A DNA stretch of 64,000 nucleotides from Pochonia chlamydosporia 170 (GCF_001653235.2 NC_035790.1:6944001-7008000), one strand, 5' to 3'; positions 21,554-34,340 are shown, counted from the first letter of the stretch. Made by a program: numbers and translations. Notes: generated by a model not told the origin, from the letters alone.

Positions 21554-24249
21554 ATGACCGCCAAAGTCAAACGAATTTTCAACCCACCAAACTCCTTAGC
21601 TGAGAGGCTGGCTGAACCTCTTCCTAATTCTGCGACCCCTCGCAAGCTCCCAGAGTCACCGCCATCCCTCGCAGCTCGGGTGCCTTTGAACTTGTCTGGT
21701 GCGTACCCGAGAATGCCAATGGACAACCACGGGGAAAGTCATAGGGATGGTGGCATTACCTTTGCTGCCCAGGATAAGCTTCCCAAGCTTCCTATCCCTG
21801 ACCTCTCTGGTACTTGCGACAAGTACTTGGAAGCACTCCGGCCATTGCAGACGCCCAGGGAACGAGCCGAGACGGAACATGCTGTTAGAGAGTTTCTCTC
21901 AACCGATGGACCGGATCTGCAGGAGAAGTTGAAGAGGTATGCTCAAGGAAAGACCAGTTATATCGAGCAGTTTTGTAAGTGGCAAAGTGAAGCAATATGG
22001 CGTGCTTGATCTGGCATTCCATGTCCTCAGATCATATATTCTGACCTTCAATTTCAGGGTACGACTCATACCTTAACTTTGATAATCCCGTGGTCCTGAA
22101 CCTGAACCCATTCTTCCTTCTGGAAGATGATCCCACACCAGCACGCAACAACCAAGTCACCCGTGCCGCGTCCCTTGTGGTATCAGCACTGGAATTCATC
22201 CGAGCAGTCCGCAAGGAAGAGCTCCCGCCAGACACGGTAAAGGGCAAACCCTTGTGCATGTATCAATTTTCACGACTTTTCGGAACAGCACGAGTACCAA
22301 CGGAGAATGGCTGTCAGATTGTGCAAGACCCTGAGGCTAAGCATGTTGTGGTCATCTGCCATGGCCAAATCTACTGGTTCGATGTCCTTGATAATAACTC
22401 GGACGTCATCATGACCGAGAAGGATATTGCCATTAATTTGCAAACTATCACCGAGGATGCTGCACAAACTCCCATCCAAGATGCTGCCAAAGGCGCTTTG
22501 GGAGTCCTCAGCACTGAGAATCGCAAAATTTGGTCCGGCCTGAGAGATGTCCTGACCAAGGACCCCGGGTCAAACAATGCCGACTGCCTCAACATTGTAG
22601 ACTCGGCTCTGTTTGCCCTCTGCCTGGATTACACAGAGCCCCCCGATGTCGCTGCCTTGTGTCAGAACATGTTGTGCGGCACCAGTGAGGTGAAGAATGG
22701 TGTCCAGATTGGAACTTGCACCAATCGTTGGTACGATAAACTGCAAATTATCGTCTGCAAGAATGGAAGCGCCGGTATCAACTTTGAACACACAGGTGTC
22801 GACGGCCACACAGTCCTACGATTCGCTAGCGACGTCTACACTGACACTATTCTACGATTTGCCCGCACCATCAACGGCCAAGCCCCCACGTTGTGGACAT
22901 CAACCAGTCCTGATCCATCCAAGCGAGATCCCGAAAGTTTCGGAGATGTGAATACCACACCACGCAAGCTAGAGTGGGATATGATCCCTGAGCTGAGCAT
23001 TGCGGTGCGTTTTGCCGAGACCAGACTAGCTGATCTCATCGAGCAAAACGAATTCCAGTGCCTTGATTTCAGCTCTTATGGCAAGAACTTTATTACATCG
23101 ATGGGATTCTCGCCAGACGCTTTTGTTCAAATGGCCTTCCAGGCAGCATACTACGGTCTCTACGGCAGGGTTGAATGTACCTACGAACCAGCAATGACCA
23201 AATTCTACCTTCACGGTCGTACGGAAGCCGTCCGCACCGTGTCGCAAGATTCCGTCGATTTTGTCCAATCATTTTGGGCCGATAATCCTATTGAACAAAA
23301 GATTGAAGCCTTGAAGAAGGCCTGCCAGAAACATGTCGGCCGCACAAGAGAATGCCTCAAGGCAGAAGGTTGCGATCGCCACCTTTATGCACTCTTTTGT
23401 GTGTGGCAAAAGTTCGTTGATGATGAAATGGACAGTGGCATGAGCAGCATTGGCCAATCCAGCCCAACAGATGGCTATTCACCAGTTGGGAGCCCTGGAA
23501 AGGAGTCTTCTGGATCAATGGATCAAGTCGTTGAAGTCAAACCTAATAGGGAGCGAGGTGATAGCACAAACTCTCGCTCACGGGATGCCCACCCGTTGCC
23601 GTTCATTTTCGCCGATGGTGGCTGGGATAAATTGAATACGACTGTCCTGTCCACGTCAAACTGCGGCAACCCGTCGCTTCGACAATTTGGCTTCGGTCCT
23701 ACATCTGGGGACGGTTTCGGAATAGGGTACATCATCAAAGACGACTCTATCTCCATTTGTGTATCCAGCAAGCACCGCCAGACGAAGCGTTTTGTCGACA
23801 CTTTGGAAAGCTATCTTCTGGAAATTAGACGTATTCTAAGAATTACCAACCGCAAGAGCTCAACTGTGAAATCCAGTCGGGCACGAGAAGCAGAAGAGGC
23901 TAGACCAAAGCAAATGAGTAGACTCAAGTCACGCGGACGACTGATCACCACAGAGGGCGCGGCCAAGGGATCCGCCAGAGCTGATACAGCAAGTCAAACG
24001 GAGGAGAGCGCCATTGGCAGCGATGATGACGAATTGGGTGGCTGTAAGTTCTCTAGACATTGTTGCTTATCTCGTATCCCTATACTGACATGGATAGATG
24101 GTTTCTTCGACGCCGGCATGCTATTGCAGGCTTTGAAAGCGAGAGATAGAGCAGCTGATCCAGCCGAGAGCGCCAAGGCATCGGAGAGAGCGGCTGTGCA
24201 GGCCAGAAGGAGGGATGTGGGTAAGAAGTTGAGGTTAACTACGGAGTAG
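21554..24249 (+). CDS. Carnitine O-acetyltransferase (YAT-type choline/carnitine acyltransferase)
   Basis: Three exons, 21554-21974, 22058-24043 and 24098-24249, give 852 residues. The choline/carnitine acyltransferase fold starts with a proline-rich KLPKLPIPDL segment and continues through DNPVVLNLNPFF and IYWFDV. The catalytic histidine is His385 in FEHTGVDGH. A late block, GDGFGIGYIIKDDSISICV, carries typical substrate-binding residues. The enzyme transfers acetyl groups between CoA and carnitine, moving acetyl units between peroxisome, cytosol and mitochondria during growth on acetate or fatty acids. No obvious N-terminal mitochondrial presequence and no C-terminal peroxisomal tripeptide are seen, which favours a cytosolic or membrane-associated form. 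The last intron is 54 nt, a multiple of three with no stop. Its removal restores the conserved YGFFDAGM-type ending. Confidence 0.93.
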
Positions 24250-24645
24250 AGACATGTTGTATGATTATGGGTTTATGAGTATTTGCGTTGGATATCCTTG
24301 ATAGATGACTGGAAATTGAAACCATTGGACGACTTTCATATCGTTTAAACAGCGCGTGATATAGTCATGTTGATTCTGAGCTAATTACCCTTGTTCGCCG
24401 TCGTCCAAAGAGTGGTGTGACATGCACGTTTGGAAAGCAGTGTAGCCTTTCATGAATGTATTCACGATATCTACAAACTCAGTCACTCTTGATATCGACA
24501 TGAATATAGAATAAGTAGCTACAGGATATGCCAAACTCTAACCAAACTCCAAATCCAATCAATGAATCCATGCCATTATAAACATATCCTAGCAATAAAA
24601 CCCGCTAACATTCAATCTGTACTTCGCCTAGCCTATTTTCAACTC
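24250..24645. other. Convergent 3' spacer
   Basis: This 396-bp A/T-rich spacer separates the stop codons of the carnitine acetyltransferase and the membrane-protein gene. It should hold both 3' untranslated regions. No further gene is visible. A copy of the dispersed word TACGGAGTA overlaps the acyltransferase stop codon at 24240-24248. Confidence 0.55.
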
Positions 24646-26010
24646 TTAAGCCAGCTCATGCATCTGACCACGGTGGTTCTCCCCAGTCTGGGCGGGAGCC
24701 TCATGCACAGGACCCTGAGGTTGCGTATGCGGCTGCCCCTGAGCAGGTGGTGTTCCCCCAATGGGTTGGAATCCAGCGGGCTGCTGGCCTGGGGGTGGTG
24801 TTCCGTACGAGTTTGTCCAAGTCGGTGCAGGGCTGGTCGTCATATGGCTCATTCGCGGGTCCGTCATGTGTGACTGAGTTGGTGAGTTGGGGTCCATGGG
24901 AGCGCCTTGCGGGTAGTAGCCCACTGGGGGAGATGGCGTGTTCTGGGGATACTGCTGAGGAGGATATCCCTGGGGAGGAGGCGAGCCGCCGTAGTAGGCT
25001 TGCGTCATGGGCGCGCCAGGAGTAGCGTTTGGCGGCATGGGAGACTGGTCTGACGATGATGGCTGCGACTTGCCAGCAGCGTTCTTCTTCCTGCGGAGGA
25101 TGAAGAAGAGGGCGAGGAGGCCGATACCAATGGCGGCGACACCGCCGACAACACCTCCTACGATTGCACCGACGGGAGTGCTGCTACCGCCGCCGCCGCC
25201 GCCGTTGCCCCCGGTTTGAGTTGCTGATGCTGAGGAGCTGGTGCTCGAGTCGGTAGATGTTTCACCACCGCTAGCAGTGGGAACTGGGAGGGTACCAGCA
25301 GCCGAAGTGGTGAGGCTTTGGACGAAGCGAGAGTAGCTTCTCTCGTCGGTTTCGCCTTTGTAGGTGGTGTAGGCGAATTGGGCAGTGGAGTAGTTGATTG
25401 AGTTGCACCAGTAGTCGGTGACGTTGCCAGCGAAGGCAATGGTGTTGCAGTATGGGAATCCGGTACTCGTGCTGTTGATATGTTGTTAGACGGTACAATT
25501 CCATGGGTAAAGCGACAATTACACCGATCTTGGCAGCTTGGTGCAAAATGAATCAACTTACCACTTGAGAATCTGCGTGTTTTCGGCACACAGATGATCG
25601 CAAGAGCTTGACTGGTACATGGCATTATCAACACATGCGAATCGGAAGTTGAATGCCTGGCTGTCAAAGCACATGATCATTCCCGAAAAGGTCTGCTGAG
25701 CCTGTACGATGCCACATGTCGCGCTGCGGCCGCAAGTATACGGGATAGCATAGCTGCCAGAGATAAAACCACAAGTGTTGTCGGGGGCAATCATCATAGT
25801 CAACGGCGTCTTGCTAGTGGTGGCTCGTCTGAACAGATTCTCGGGCTCAAATCTATCCCAACCGGGAGGGGGAGTAGGTCGAGGAGATATCCCATCGTCG
25901 GCAAGAACAGCAGAAGCCGTCTGTTTAGCTGCCCTGGGGGCCATGTTGAGACCTTGGACTGCCGTTGATAAAGCCGCAACGGCTGTTGCCAATACCGAGG
26001 TCGACTTCAT
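24646..26010 (-). CDS. Secreted-domain single-pass membrane protein with proline-rich cytosolic tail
   Basis: Two exons, 26010-25562 and 25471-24646, give 424 residues. The start at 26010 is chosen because it opens a typical signal peptide (MKSTSVLATAVAALSTAVQG); longer frames upstream lack one. Residues about 80-185 are a cysteine-rich extracellular region with about ten Cys. A Ser/Thr-rich stalk with a polyglycine run (about 238-246) leads to one membrane segment at about 250-275 and then RRKK. The last 150 residues are Pro/Gln/Gly-rich, with PPQGYPPQQ-like repeats. The layout resembles fungal wall-sensor-like proteins, but it lacks a recognisable WSC domain. I do not recognise a named family. 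It probably sits in the plasma membrane with the cysteine domain outside. Confidence 0.82.
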
Positions 26011-28310
26011 GGTGGCTAGTGGTCGACCGACCTCTGGAAGGTTTGTGTTTTGTCGTGCAGGACGATCAGAGCCTCTGACACCAAATTCAAGCAGCAACAG
26101 CCACTTGCTTCCGCGAGAGTGAGGCAATTTGGAAGAAAACACGAACAAAAGGGAGTGTCGATTCTCACCTTGGCTGACCGTCAGAACTTCAGAAGCTGGT
26201 GCGCAAATCGGTTTTATTAATTGAGCCGCCACATGGGCTGGCTGCCTACTCATGACCCCAGCATCGTGCAAATACTTGCTGTCTGGACTCTGGAGGGCCA
26301 TTGGCATTGGCAGAGCCTCTGATATCCATATCCAGGGCCTTCCCTGAACCCTCCATGTTGCCGCATAGCCCCCGGTCCGTAGTGCTTCCCACTCAGCCTT
26401 AAACTAGTGCCTGTTGGAGTCGGTGGGAACATGACAAGATTGGCTGCGTTGGCAAGCTGCCCGTCTCTGAAGCCAAGGTTTGATGGAGGTTAATGGGGCT
26501 TCAGACTGAACTGGCCCATTGGCAGCCCTGCAATTCGGATTGTGGCTTGCAGAAGCTGAATGAGAAATGGGCCACAATGTGCGCCGAGACCTGACGAGGC
26601 AAGGAACTAATTGCCTCTGATCAGTTGAGCAGACAACATCCGTCTTGGGAGGTCTTCAGCACAGGAGATTTCTTCCGTGCGGTGCGTGCTCTTTGTTTGC
26701 CCAACCGATTGCAAGGGTAGCATTGTTCCTCTTCGTTGGTGAACCCGAAGGCGGCAGGCTAGTTTGATTTCGATGGTGTGTACGGAGTAGATGACTTACG
26801 TGTTCCATTCAAACGAACTGCGGAATGGCGGCCGCGATTTGATTGTACCTTTGTTCTTCTTGCTGTGGCTGCTCAGTAGCAGAACTGGCGATAGGACAGT
26901 TGATAGTATTCCGCCTTCTTGGCCACACAGTTTTGGAGGCGTCATGAGACATTGGGCCGCGGACAAGCTTCTTCAGTATCTGCAACGCCATTGTGTGACA
27001 GGTCGTGATGTGTGTGATGGGCAGTCTCAAGAACATCAAACCCTCACGTTGGCAGGGTATCGAAATTGCACATCCAGACTCGCTGCCGTCAAGCCATTGT
27101 TACCAGGGCCAGCGTGAACGCCAGAGACTCTGCTTGAGGTGCCATGCCCGTCGTGTTCAATACGACCATCCCCAAAGCAGATGGCGCCCACATCGCCATG
27201 TCAGTGGCACCACACCTAATAATACACTTTAGCCGCAATTTTTTGCTGGTGAGAGGAACATGACGAAGCAACCAAAGTGATGTGCCACCACGTGCAAGGC
27301 ACATTGCGTTCGTTTTGTTCTCCAGAGAGCGATGCGTTGTACTGTATTCAATTCTGCGTTTCGAGCACTAGTCAGTCTTTCTCGTGAAACTGATGTGAAA
27401 AGGGATGTATCTCGCAATTTCGTGCTCCATAGGGTGGCCTTTGGAGAGCACCACCAAGAATCAGTGTGACAGAGACATTCCGGGGTCGATGGGATGAATG
27501 TTGACCCGAGCAACTATTTTTGTACGCAGCAAGGTGGTGCATGGGAAGAGTTGGTCTGTCAGCATTTAGCAGACGTCGAGTATTGAGGATCGGAGAGGGC
27601 CAGAACGGAGCCTGATCCTGTCCTCATCAGCATGAAAGCCTCAATACCGACTGCCTGCCAGCCAATTGTGTGCCTGTATAAGTGGAGAAAGAAGCTTCAA
27701 TTTTAGAATCGCGAACTCACGTCAGACCGCCTTGAGTCCAGGGTAGGAATTAACCTGGCAGTTCATGTATTCTCATGATAGATGCAAATCCTACGAAATG
27801 AGGCATGCTTCTTATTGATAAATACGCGGGGGATGTCAATAGGCATTACATTTGACAGGATGACTAAGATTCTTCATATGCAGGCTGCATAACTTTGTGC
27901 AACTGTTAGGAGTCGCACCAGCTTGTTGTTCAACTTCAAACGCATCCTGCCAATGTGGGGTCAGTGTGAATGACACTCACGACAGACAACCTCCAACATC
28001 CATCGCGCAATGCGCCAATCTCCCACACGCATGCCTTAAACCCAACACCTTGATCCGCAGCCACTTGAAATGGATTAACCAGCACTCTAGCCTCATCGCA
28101 TCGATCTAGCAAGGCTGTATGTCCCCGGCTGCTCGATACCATCTACCCCAGAAACACGAGCCTATCATCTTACACGAACACAAGACGCGTGCATGCCTCT
28201 GCGATTCAACCTCACACGAGGCTGAATTGACACTTGGCATCCATCGCCTCTCCCGCTCGGGCTCCCATATCAGCAATCACACACCCCCTATCGTTATCCT
28301 CTCATCCCTC
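26011..28310. other. Long intergenic region upstream of the membrane protein and RAD57-like genes
   Basis: The 2.3 kb between two divergent genes must hold both promoters. Frames of 60-110 codons occur on both strands, but none has a domain or conserved-looking composition. A copy of TACGGAGTA lies at 26781-26789. The coding frame of the RAD57-like gene is open upstream to 28119 without a protein-like sequence, so that part is taken as leader. Confidence 0.5.
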
Positions 28311-29732
28311 ATGACCGACCTTCTTCATATTCTCCCGTCCTTCCGCACCAGCCCCTTCGGGGCTCTCCTGCCAACAATCGAGCAACATGCCCTATCAACA
28401 ACAGACCTTCTGGCTCTTCATCCAGCGGATATCGCCAAACAAACACATCTACCGCTCCTGGATCTGAAACGACTCATCGCAGCAATCCAAGCCTCACTAT
28501 CAGATGACCTCGTGCCACGATATCCCCTTCGGCAAGATGCCAACTCCAATCCAGCCCCAGAAACGTCCAACGATGAGACCGAGCCAGCAGATTCAAACCC
28601 CCAGGGAGCCAAATCACCAGAAACAACCGCAAACGACGCTACCAGCAGAAGCAAACCTCCCTCAGCATCATACATCAGCACTCTTTCACCAGAAATAGAC
28701 GCAGTCCTCAACTCTGGCATCCCAACATCAACCATTACCGAAATCACAGGCGAATCCGGTGCCGGCAAGACTCAATTCCTCCTCTCGCTCTGCCTTGCTG
28801 TGCAACTCCCTGCCCCCCATGGCCTCCGCAAGCAAGCTCTCTACATCTCAACAGAGTCCAGCCTGGCAACCACTCGCCTCTCCCAGATAATGAAATTCAA
28901 CCCCGTCCTCCAACAAATTGACTCTGCAGACCGCCCATCACTAGACAACATCCTCAGCACAGTGACGCCGGATCTCGAATCACAGGATCACATCCTCGAA
29001 TACCAAGTCCCAGTGCTACTGTCAAGACACAACATCGGCCTAGTGGTCATCGACTCCGTGGCAGCCAACTACCGCGCCGAATTCGAAAGGTCCGGCTCTT
29101 CATACGGCTCTAACATGGCCGCACGGAGCGCCGAACTTGTCCGCCTAGGAGCCCTGCTGCGAGACCTAGCAAGAAAGCATGACATTGCCATCGTCGTCGC
29201 GAACCAAGTATCAGATCGCTTCTCCTCATCAGCCCCAGTACCAAGAACGGTTCCCTACAGAGCTACGCAGGAAAGCCCCCTCGCTTCACGTAGCATGCCT
29301 CCACCGCAGTCCACCCTCGCCAGCACGCCCTCGTCCTCCGTGCCATTCTCCTTCCCGGAGGATGCGCCGACACACCCTGCATTACGTCTTGAGCATCAGC
29401 AGCGCTGGTTTACCGGCTGGGGCGATGATCCCCGTTCGTCACATTCGTTAAAAACACCTAGTTTGGGGCTGGTATGGTCGACGCAGATTGGGTGTAGGAT
29501 AGCATTATTCAAGAGACCCGTTTACGGACGGCCGAGACAGATTGCAGCTTCTATAGAGGCGGATGATGATAATGTTGACAGGGGCGCTACCTTGAAGAGC
29601 TGGCGGAGGTGGATGAAGGTTGTGTTCGCCGGACATGTTGCTGCTTCGGGGCAAGGGGTGAATGGGGCCAAGGAATTTGAGGTTACGATGGGAGGAATAC
29701 AGTCTGCACAGAAGAAGGGCAAAGATCAATGA
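28311..29732 (+). CDS. RAD57: RAD57/XRCC3-like RecA-family recombination mediator
   Basis: This is a single-exon frame of 473 residues. The start at 28311 opens MTDLLHILPSF, like RAD57-type proteins; the same frame is open further upstream but does not look like protein. Walker A is GESGAGKT at about 147-154, followed by QFLLSLCLAVQLP. Walker B lies in IGLVVIDSVAA, preceded by the QVPVLLSRH segment characteristic of XRCC3/Rad57. A low-complexity insertion lies at about 75-118 and a Ser/Pro-rich one at about 310-370. Rad51 paralogues of this type form a heterodimer with Rad55 and help load and stabilise Rad51 on single-stranded DNA in the nucleus. Placement among the Rad51 paralogues (RAD57 against XRCC3 naming) rests on the motifs only. 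The 3' end converges on RPC2. Confidence 0.88.
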   Translation: MTDLLHILPSFRTSPFGALLPTIEQHALSTTDLLALHPADIAKQTHLPLLDLKRLIAAIQASLSDDLVPRYPLRQDANSNPAPETSNDETEPADSNPQGAKSPETTANDATSRSKPPSASYISTLSPEIDAVLNSGIPTSTITEITGESGAGKTQFLLSLCLAVQLPAPHGLRKQALYISTESSLATTRLSQIMKFNPVLQQIDSADRPSLDNILSTVTPDLESQDHILEYQVPVLLSRHNIGLVVIDSVAANYRAEFERSGSSYGSNMAARSAELVRLGALLRDLARKHDIAIVVANQVSDRFSSSAPVPRTVPYRATQESPLASRSMPPPQSTLASTPSSSVPFSFPEDAPTHPALRLEHQQRWFTGWGDDPRSSHSLKTPSLGLVWSTQIGCRIALFKRPVYGRPRQIAASIEADDDNVDRGATLKSWRRWMKVVFAGHVAASGQGVNGAKEFEVTMGGIQSAQKKGKDQ

Positions 29733-29919
29733 TGATGATGAACGATGATGATGAATGAATGAAATAGACTTTGGTGACACATGGGTTACACATTTGGGAT
29801 ACATTGAGGAGATCATCGTACGCTTATATGAATGAGGTTCATAACATATCATTAAATACAACCGTTTACCATAGACTCAAAACTCCGATAAAAAGTTACA
29901 GATCCTTTCCCATCCCAAC

Positions 29920-29947
29920 TACCTAGGTACATACGTAGGTAGGTAGA
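29920..29947. repeat. CCTAGGTA/TAGGTAGG repeat cluster
   Basis: A palindromic CCTAGG core is followed by repeated TAGG units in the 227-bp spacer between RAD57 and RPC2. A related cluster occurs at 34341-34366. The role is unknown. Confidence 0.5.
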
Positions 29948-29959
29948 TATCTAATCCTA

Positions 29960-32900
29960 TCATTGGGGATGGGGGAACTCGTCCTCCAGTTGCAGACGAA
30001 CACCGACATTCATACTGATCAGCTCCTGTACAAGCAGCTTGGCCGCATACGGCATCTGCATCTGTGTCACTTCCCTCGTGCTCTTACAGGTGTTACAATA
30101 GCCCTTGTATCCAAAAAGGCCACACTGCTGACAAATGTCAAGCGTGACACCATCGGAGCTCAACATGAGACGCTCTAAGAGTAGTTGTGAGGCGCCATAC
30201 GCAATGAGGCAGTCACGTTCCATTTCTCCGAGACGCAGTCCACCGTCACGGGATCGACCTTCAGTTGGCTGTCTGGTGAGGATGGCCCTGGGTCCGCGAG
30301 ATCGGGAATGCATCTTGTCTTGGACCATGTGCTTCAATCGCTGATAGTAGATGGGGCCGTTGAAAATGTATGCCTCCAGCGGCTCTCCTGTCAAGCCAGA
30401 CGTAAAGTAGTCCTTGCCTTCCCAGGAGAAGCCGTAATCGAGAAGAACCTGGCTCATATCCTTGACTGGGTGCGATCTGAAGGCATCACCGAAGCCATAG
30501 TCTGGCCGACCGTCGATAACCGAAGCCTTGCCTGTTAGGCATTCTAGCAACTTGCCTACCGTCATTCGGGACGGGAAGCCGTGGGGGTTCATGATGATGT
30601 CAGGGCAAAGGCCATTATCTGCAAAGGGCATGTCTTCCTGATCCACAATGATACCAACGACACCCTTCTGACCATGGCGAGAGGAGAATTTGTCACCCAA
30701 TTCTGGTCGGCGAGTTTGTCGCGTTTGAACCTTGATCACAGTCGTATCCTTTTCTGTTTGTGAGATCATAACCTTGTCAATGTAGGCAGGATCAGGTATT
30801 CGGTACGAGATGGCAGAGTCACGGTATTCGCTTGGTCCGCGATCAAGACCAATTCCCGTCGTAGTGAGGTCTAATGGCGTTTCTTTTTTAACCATGACCT
30901 CTCCACTCTTGACTCGATAGCCGACAGTGGCCAACCCATCATCGTCCAAAGCTTCATATTTCTCCTCTCGACGGGTCGTGCTGCCATTGACCTGATTGAC
31001 TGGGTCTCCAATTCGCTCCCTTCGACCATTGGGATACTTCTGCAACTCCGTGGTGTACTTGCGGAAGACCTGGCAACGCCCAAATCCCCTGTCTATTGAA
31101 GCCTTGTTCAAGACCAGGGCATCCTCAATATCGTATCCAGAGTACGACATGACGACGACCGTGGCATTTTGTCCAGCTGGAAGCTTGTCGTAATGCACAA
31201 GCTGAATGGTCTTGGTGATAACCATCGGGCGTTGTGGGTAAACGAGAGTATAAAGCAGTGTATCAATGCGGTTAAACTGATTGTATGCAATTGCTCCAAT
31301 AGCTTGTTTACCCATAGCACATTGATATGTGTTTCTAGGAGATTGATTATGATGTGGAAATGGGATCAACCCGGCCACGGCTCCAAGGAGAGTGAATGGC
31401 TCAATCTCTAAGTGTGTTGTGCTTTGTGTTATTTGATTTTCATAAATAGTAACCAGGGCATCTTGTTCCTCATTGACGTCGAGGTATTCGACGATACCTC
31501 GTGTCAAAAAGTCGTCGAATGTAACCTTCCCAAGGTGTAACAACTTGAGATGATCAGCTGTAAGCTTTTGCTTCCCGTTCTTGACAATAATGTACGGTCG
31601 GCAGATGCGACCTTCATCTGTCGCAATGTGGACGGCATTAAAATGGCTGTTCAAGTTAATGCTGACGAATGGTGAGATCCAGCCCCTTCGACGCATGGTG
31701 CGGAATCTTGAGGCAAATCGCTTGGGATACCGTGTAAGGGCAAATGGTGTACCATTCACATGAATGATATATGAGCCCTCACGGTGCATTTCGGCGCCTG
31801 AAAAGTTTCGGATGGGCTCGACACCCGTATCCAGTGTAAATATCCATCGCTTCACAGGTGCCTCGTCCACATTGGTCGTAATATGCGTCATGAGCGCCAA
31901 ATTCTTCACCAGACCGCAGGCTTCACCTTCGGGAGTGTCTGAAGGACAAAGCATACCCCACTGTGATGGCTGCAGAGCACGCGGGCCAGAGACCTTTCGC
32001 GTCTTTTCGAACTGAGAGCTGATTCGGGTCATCATTCCCAAGGCACTGATGTAACTGAGCCGGCTGAGCACGTGCGTGACACCCGCTCGATTCATGTTGA
32101 ATCGCTTCACACTCCAATTACCTGTTTGAATTGCACGGTTGATTCCCATGCCAATATTGTTCGCGTGGTTGCTGATCATATGAACAGCATCGAGGGGAAC
32201 TGCGCGATTGTTTTTCTTGAGAAACTTGTCAATAGACATCTTGACCTCGCCCATGAATCGCTTGAACAAATCCTCAAAGAGAAGAGAGAGGAGTTGGCCT
32301 GCCAATTCCAACCGCTTATTACCAACAAAATCCCTATCATCAACCAACTTGGAATCCTGCGATGCCATCAGGACTCGTCGTGTCATCATTGCCACGTAAA
32401 TAGCTTTAGGATAGAAATCCAAGCCCTCGATGGGAACATGAGCGATAATGAGGTTGGCAAGGGCGTCAAGGCCTTCTTCAACATTGTTCCGGCGAACCTG
32501 CGGTCCAAACATGGCCCTACGCGACCCCATCTTGACCCTTGAGCCGATGTATTCTAAAGCCTGATGTTGTGTGAAGACACCAGCTCTGGTTGCCTCATCA
32601 AAATTGATAACAAACTCGTCCTGATATCGACCATCTGAACCAGCGACCAGTTGCATGATTTCGTAGTCAGTCAACCCTCCCAGAGCCTTGAGAATAATTA
32701 CAATGGGGATGCCTTCAACCAGGACGTTGTGTGTCATAACAATTCTGTCCTTTTTCAAGGTAACATATGTCTTTGACTTTCGTTCGTGGGTCGAACTCGT
32801 CACTGAAGCAGATATGACGTTGTTCTTTTCGTCGGCTTCGACAATGACTCGATTTTTGCTCAGCTGCTCCTGGATCAATATGACTTTTTCCGTGCCATTG

Positions 32901-33641
32901 ATAATGAAGTAACCGCCAGGGTCAAGAGGGCATTCATTCATGGCCTCCATTTGGGCGTTGTTGGCACCGCCCAATCGACACTTGGAGCTCTTTAACATGA
33001 CTGGCATACGACCCAGAGGCACGTCTCTCCGTATAATTCGGCGCTTATCTCGAATGTATGCGATATCAACGACAATGGGAGCGGCATATGTCATGTCTCG
33101 CAGTCGACACTCCATAGGGGTGACCTCAGTTCGAGACTTAGCATCATTGTGATCTTGGCGACGAGGTCGATCGACGCGGATATCTGTGAACCTGCAACAA
33201 AAGCAAATGGCGTGTTAGCACTGGTAACCCTCTCCGTCGTAGGTTGCAGACAGCAATAACAGGAGAAACGTACTCTAGCCAAAAATTGCTGTCGACATCG
33301 CTTCGAATGGTGCGGTTCGCTCGGACAATGTCCTTGATCTCTTGTTCGACGAAAAAGTTGTATGAGTCGATGTGCCTAGTAAACAGCAGAGGTCAGTACA
33401 TTAAACGGCATTGACCCCCGTACGAGGAAGGAATTTGCGCCTACTGTTTTACAAGCCCTTGAAAGAAAGGTTAGCTTCAGCTCGACAAGCCATCCGAGGC
33501 ACAGTGTTACTCACCCTTTACTTTGAGAAAGGCGGGCAAAAGCTGGAACTTGTCGTCCTTGGTGTTTACCGGATCGGTAAGCTTCTTGCCATTGTAGAAT
33601 GGCTCCAAAAGGGCCTCGAAGCCGTCGTCCACCAGCGACAT
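29960..33641 (-). CDS. RPC2: DNA-directed RNA polymerase III second-largest subunit
   Basis: Four exons, 33641-33515, 33457-33445 (a 13-nt microexon), 33375-33274 and 33191-29960, give 1157 residues, the usual length. Pol III identity, rather than Pol I or II, is shown by the block from [20 protein letters not shown] through [14 protein letters not shown] and by [22 protein letters not shown]. The catalytic-core lysine and hybrid-binding region lie in [19 protein letters not shown]. The C-terminus has the zinc motif [16 protein letters not shown]. The subunit forms one wall of the active-site cleft of the enzyme that makes tRNA and 5S rRNA. The start at 33641 gives a family-like beginning followed by [18 protein letters not shown] six-codon upstream frame precedes it. 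Confidence 0.97.
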
Positions 33642-33661
33642 CGTGTCCTTCACCGTGCACG

Positions 33662-33679
33662 TCACCGCAGAGAAGTCAT
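33662..33679 (-). promoter_or_regulatory. Minimal upstream ORF in the RPC2 leader
   Basis: An ATG at 33679 opens a five-codon frame plus TGA, ending 20 nt before the RPC2 start and in another frame. It could slightly reduce initiation at the main start if the transcript begins upstream. Only the frame is seen. Confidence 0.3.
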
Positions 33680-34340
33680 TTACGAGTATGGCGGCTGAGG
33701 TGTTGTGTCCTGGCCTTTGTCGAGCTGGTTGGTGACTGTACGTGGACGTCCAGATTCTTCAACTTTTTTTTTTGCGACCAGACGCCAGCTCAACTGCATG
33801 CCATTGACAGTCTGGCTGGTCCAAAAAAGTCAAGTTCTTGCCCCGCGGAACAGTGGGAAGCAGAAAGGTGGGGCTGACGTTGTGACTGCAGAATGTCAAG
33901 CTCTGTGGTGGGGGACGACTGGCATTCAATGTCAAGTTCCATTTGATATCTCGTCGGTATTGAGGCATTCATTCAACAGCTCATTACGTTTTGGGACTAG
34001 CATATTTCTTTAAGAATCATTTCTTTGGCTTTAGAAGCATTAGAACCGTTTGTGAGTGCACGCATGAAGCGGAATGTGAGCAATCCAAACCGTTGTACTC
34101 CGTAGGTGTGTAAGACCCGCGATAAGATAAGCCAGACAGCTGGTCCAGCCAGCCGAAGAGATCGGACTGTGGCACATTTATACTCCTAAAATCAATGCCA
34201 AGATAGCAATCTCACAGCTGGCCGCAAATAGTCTATGATATTAGGTTCGGCTGGTCGGCGAGATTTGTCCTGCAGAGAAATCGATTAAGTTGCAGCTGAC
34301 GACCACTCCGAAGGCAATCCTACCCAACTTGCTTACAACA

